Shown here: positions 62,685 to 64,000 of the stretch, piece by piece
Position numbering within the stretch: position 1 is the stretch's first letter
How the letters are laid out: each line of letters begins with the position of its first letter
Origin: an uncultured Acidobacteriaceae bacterium
GTDB taxonomy: Bacteria; Acidobacteriota; Terriglobia; Terriglobales; Acidobacteriaceae
Direction: 5' to 3'
Length of the DNA: 64,000 nt
Assembly (NCBI GenBank): GCA_937879855.1
Contig: CALFMO010000035.1
Coordinates: 35,819 to 99,818, forward strand
Made by a program: the position numbers and the translations under genes
The notes under the pieces: model-generated
What the model saw: the letters and a program-made list of their open reading frames with translations, nothing else
Databases searched by the model: none
Told to the model about the DNA's origin: nothing

Positions 62685-63805
62685 ACACTCTTCACCAAAA
62701 GATTGAAGACGAGATTCGAGAACGCGGACCACTTCGCTTCTCCCGCTACATGGAGTTGTGCCTTTACGATCCTGAACTCGGATACTACTCGCGCCATGCG
62801 GCGCAGTTCGGCAAAGCCGGCGACTTCTATACTTCCAGCGACGTGCACGCGGTCTTCGGGCGCCTGCTGACGCGGCAATTCGAAGAAATGTGGCGCATGC
62901 TGGGATCGCCGGAGCACATTACGCTCCGAGAACTCGGTCCCGGCCGCGGCCTGTTCGCGCAAGATGTGCTCGATTGGTCGGAGAGAAAATTCCCTGATTT
63001 CTTTCAGGCTCTGCGTTATGTGTTGGACGAGCAGTCGACTGCCCTGCGGAAACGGATTGAGATCACTCTCAGCCGCCACCTCGAATCCGGTAAAGCCGAA
63101 TTACGTACCGGCGACGATCCGGATACGCCGCAGATCGTTTTCGCCAATGAGTTTTTTGATGCCCTGCCGGTGGAAGTTGTCAGTTCCCATGGCTCGCTCC
63201 GGATCGACGCAGAACGTGGACGGTTGATCGAGTCGTGGGCGCCACCGTCACCTAAAGAACTTGAATTCCTCGACCGCTACTCAGTTCATCCCGAGGCCGG
63301 AGAGCGTATCGAGGTGTCATTGCAAGCGCAAACTCACATGAGCGCCGCCGCTTCCCTGCAACGCGGCTTCGTGGTGGTCATCGACTACGGCTACACGCGC
63401 GAGGAACAACTCGCAGGACGCCATCGCGGAACCCTGAAGGCAATTCGCCAACATTCGGTCAGCGCCAATCCCTACGAAGCGCCCGGCGAGCAGGACATCA
63501 CCGCCGACGTAAACTTCACCGCTCTCGCGGCGGGGGTGGAAAAACATGGCATGCTGCCGCAGAAGCTCGTCACCCAATCGCAGTTCCTGCTAGGCATTGG
63601 CGAGGCGACTCAATTTGCGGATGCCTTTGAGGAATGCCGTTTGCCGCAGGAGCGCGCGAAAGTCGCTCTGCAACTCAAACATCTGGTCACTCCCGCCGGG
63701 ATGGGAGAAAGTTTTCACGTCATGGTCGCCAGCAAAGGGATTGAAGCACAAAGGGCGGGAACTGTGGCAGGTCTGAATTTCGGCGCAACGGTGAAGCGCG
63801 GTTAA
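62681..63805 (+). CDS. MidA/NDUFAF7-like SAM-dependent methyltransferase
   Basis: A 374-residue protein of the DUF185/MidA family. NDUFAF7, the mitochondrial member, methylates an arginine of complex I subunit NDUFS2; the bacterial role is less clear. The SAM site is visible as ELGPGRGLFAQD, with family stretches PELGYYS, GDFYTSSDV, NEFFDALPVEVV and VVIDYGYTREE. The start is TTG at 62681, overlapping the stop of the upstream gene, with GGAAGG four bases before it. The frame extends to 62579 but that would overlap the upstream gene by 100 bases. Confidence 0.9.
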   Translation: MNTLHQKIEDEIRERGPLRFSRYMELCLYDPELGYYSRHAAQFGKAGDFYTSSDVHAVFGRLLTRQFEEMWRMLGSPEHITLRELGPGRGLFAQDVLDWSERKFPDFFQALRYVLDEQSTALRKRIEITLSRHLESGKAELRTGDDPDTPQIVFANEFFDALPVEVVSSHGSLRIDAERGRLIESWAPPSPKELEFLDRYSVHPEAGERIEVSLQAQTHMSAAASLQRGFVVVIDYGYTREEQLAGRHRGTLKAIRQHSVSANPYEAPGEQDITADVNFTALAAGVEKHGMLPQKLVTQSQFLLGIGEATQFADAFEECRLPQERAKVALQLKHLVTPAGMGESFHVMVASKGIEAQRAGTVAGLNFGATVKRG

Positions 63806-63907
63806 AGGCGCACGGGCATTTGTTTTTTCATAAATCGAAATCGTCGCACAACGTATACTATGACGCAGCGAGTTGGCTGTTCGCAGCGAAAAGCGCGCCG
63901 CGAATGC

Positions 63908-63913
63908 TATAAT
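63908..63913 (+). promoter_or_regulatory. -10 box of the tRNA gene
   Basis: Exact TATAAT, 32 bases before the tRNA 5' end. The -35 is weak. The gap 63806-63945 holds a second possible -10 (TATACT at 63854) and no gene. Confidence 0.5.
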
Positions 63914-63945
63914 TTCCATTCGTCCAACCGGCCAAATTCCCACCC

Positions 63946-64000
<55 letters not shown>

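Overview
The window looks like a chromosomal segment of an Acidobacteriota bacterium, most likely class Terriglobia (Koribacter-like). This is an inference from content, not a database result: a Gram-negative envelope, a DAP-type MurE (DNPR motif), large TonB-receptor-like proteins with an N-terminal carboxypeptidase-regulatory domain, a GWxTD protein, an FG-GAP/TPR surface protein, and many intergenic hairpin repeats of kinds common in that class. GC content is moderately high and coding density is about 90%.

Layout. 1-3.4 kb (minus strand): an unknown exported protein, ATP-dependent PEP carboxykinase and a tiny cysteine-rich protein. 3.5-20.6 kb (plus): a division and cell wall (dcw) cluster, murE-murF-mraY-murD-ftsW-murG-murC, then a 3-kb insert of four non-dcw genes, then ftsQ-ftsA-ftsZ. 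The usual mraZ/mraW/ftsL/ftsI part is not upstream of murE, and murB and ddl are not between murC and ftsQ. 21-24 kb: a periplasmic penicillin-binding-type transpeptidase and a PAS-GAF-GGDEF diguanylate cyclase. 24-26.6 kb (minus): ATPase and adaptor of a MacAB-like exporter. 27-34 kb: GWxTD protein, a small outer-membrane protein and a TonB-receptor-like protein with a possible sigma-54 promoter. 34-42.7 kb: mixed genes (pilin-like, propeller-like, DinB, GNAT, TPR, PilZ, 3-hydroxyacyl-CoA dehydrogenase, HAD phosphatase, HHE-like). 42.7-49.7 kb (minus): a NitT/TauT-type ABC importer, 4-alpha-glucanotransferase and a PpiD/SurA-like isomerase. 49.9-59.3 kb: a family 2 glycosidase facing an amidase, FG-GAP/TPR protein and amino-acid permease run. 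59.6-63.8 kb (plus): two MacB-type permeases lacking ATPase domains, a small unknown protein and a MidA-type methyltransferase. The right edge cuts a tRNA-Lys.

The most distinctive feature is not a gene. Junctions in the dcw cluster, normally tight or overlapping, are filled with long inverted repeats of several unrelated families. One family is built of 7-nt units (ATTGNTG, usually five per arm, the left arm closing with ATTGAAA), starts at or within a few bases of the upstream stop codon, and recurs unchanged in design between the two ABC permeases 50 kb away. Related GC-rich palindromes also appear inside the reading frames of murF, murC and the FG-GAP protein without breaking them. Several genes (murE, murG and two unknown genes) have a -10-like hexamer 6-8 bases before the start codon and no Shine-Dalgarno, which suggests leaderless transcripts.
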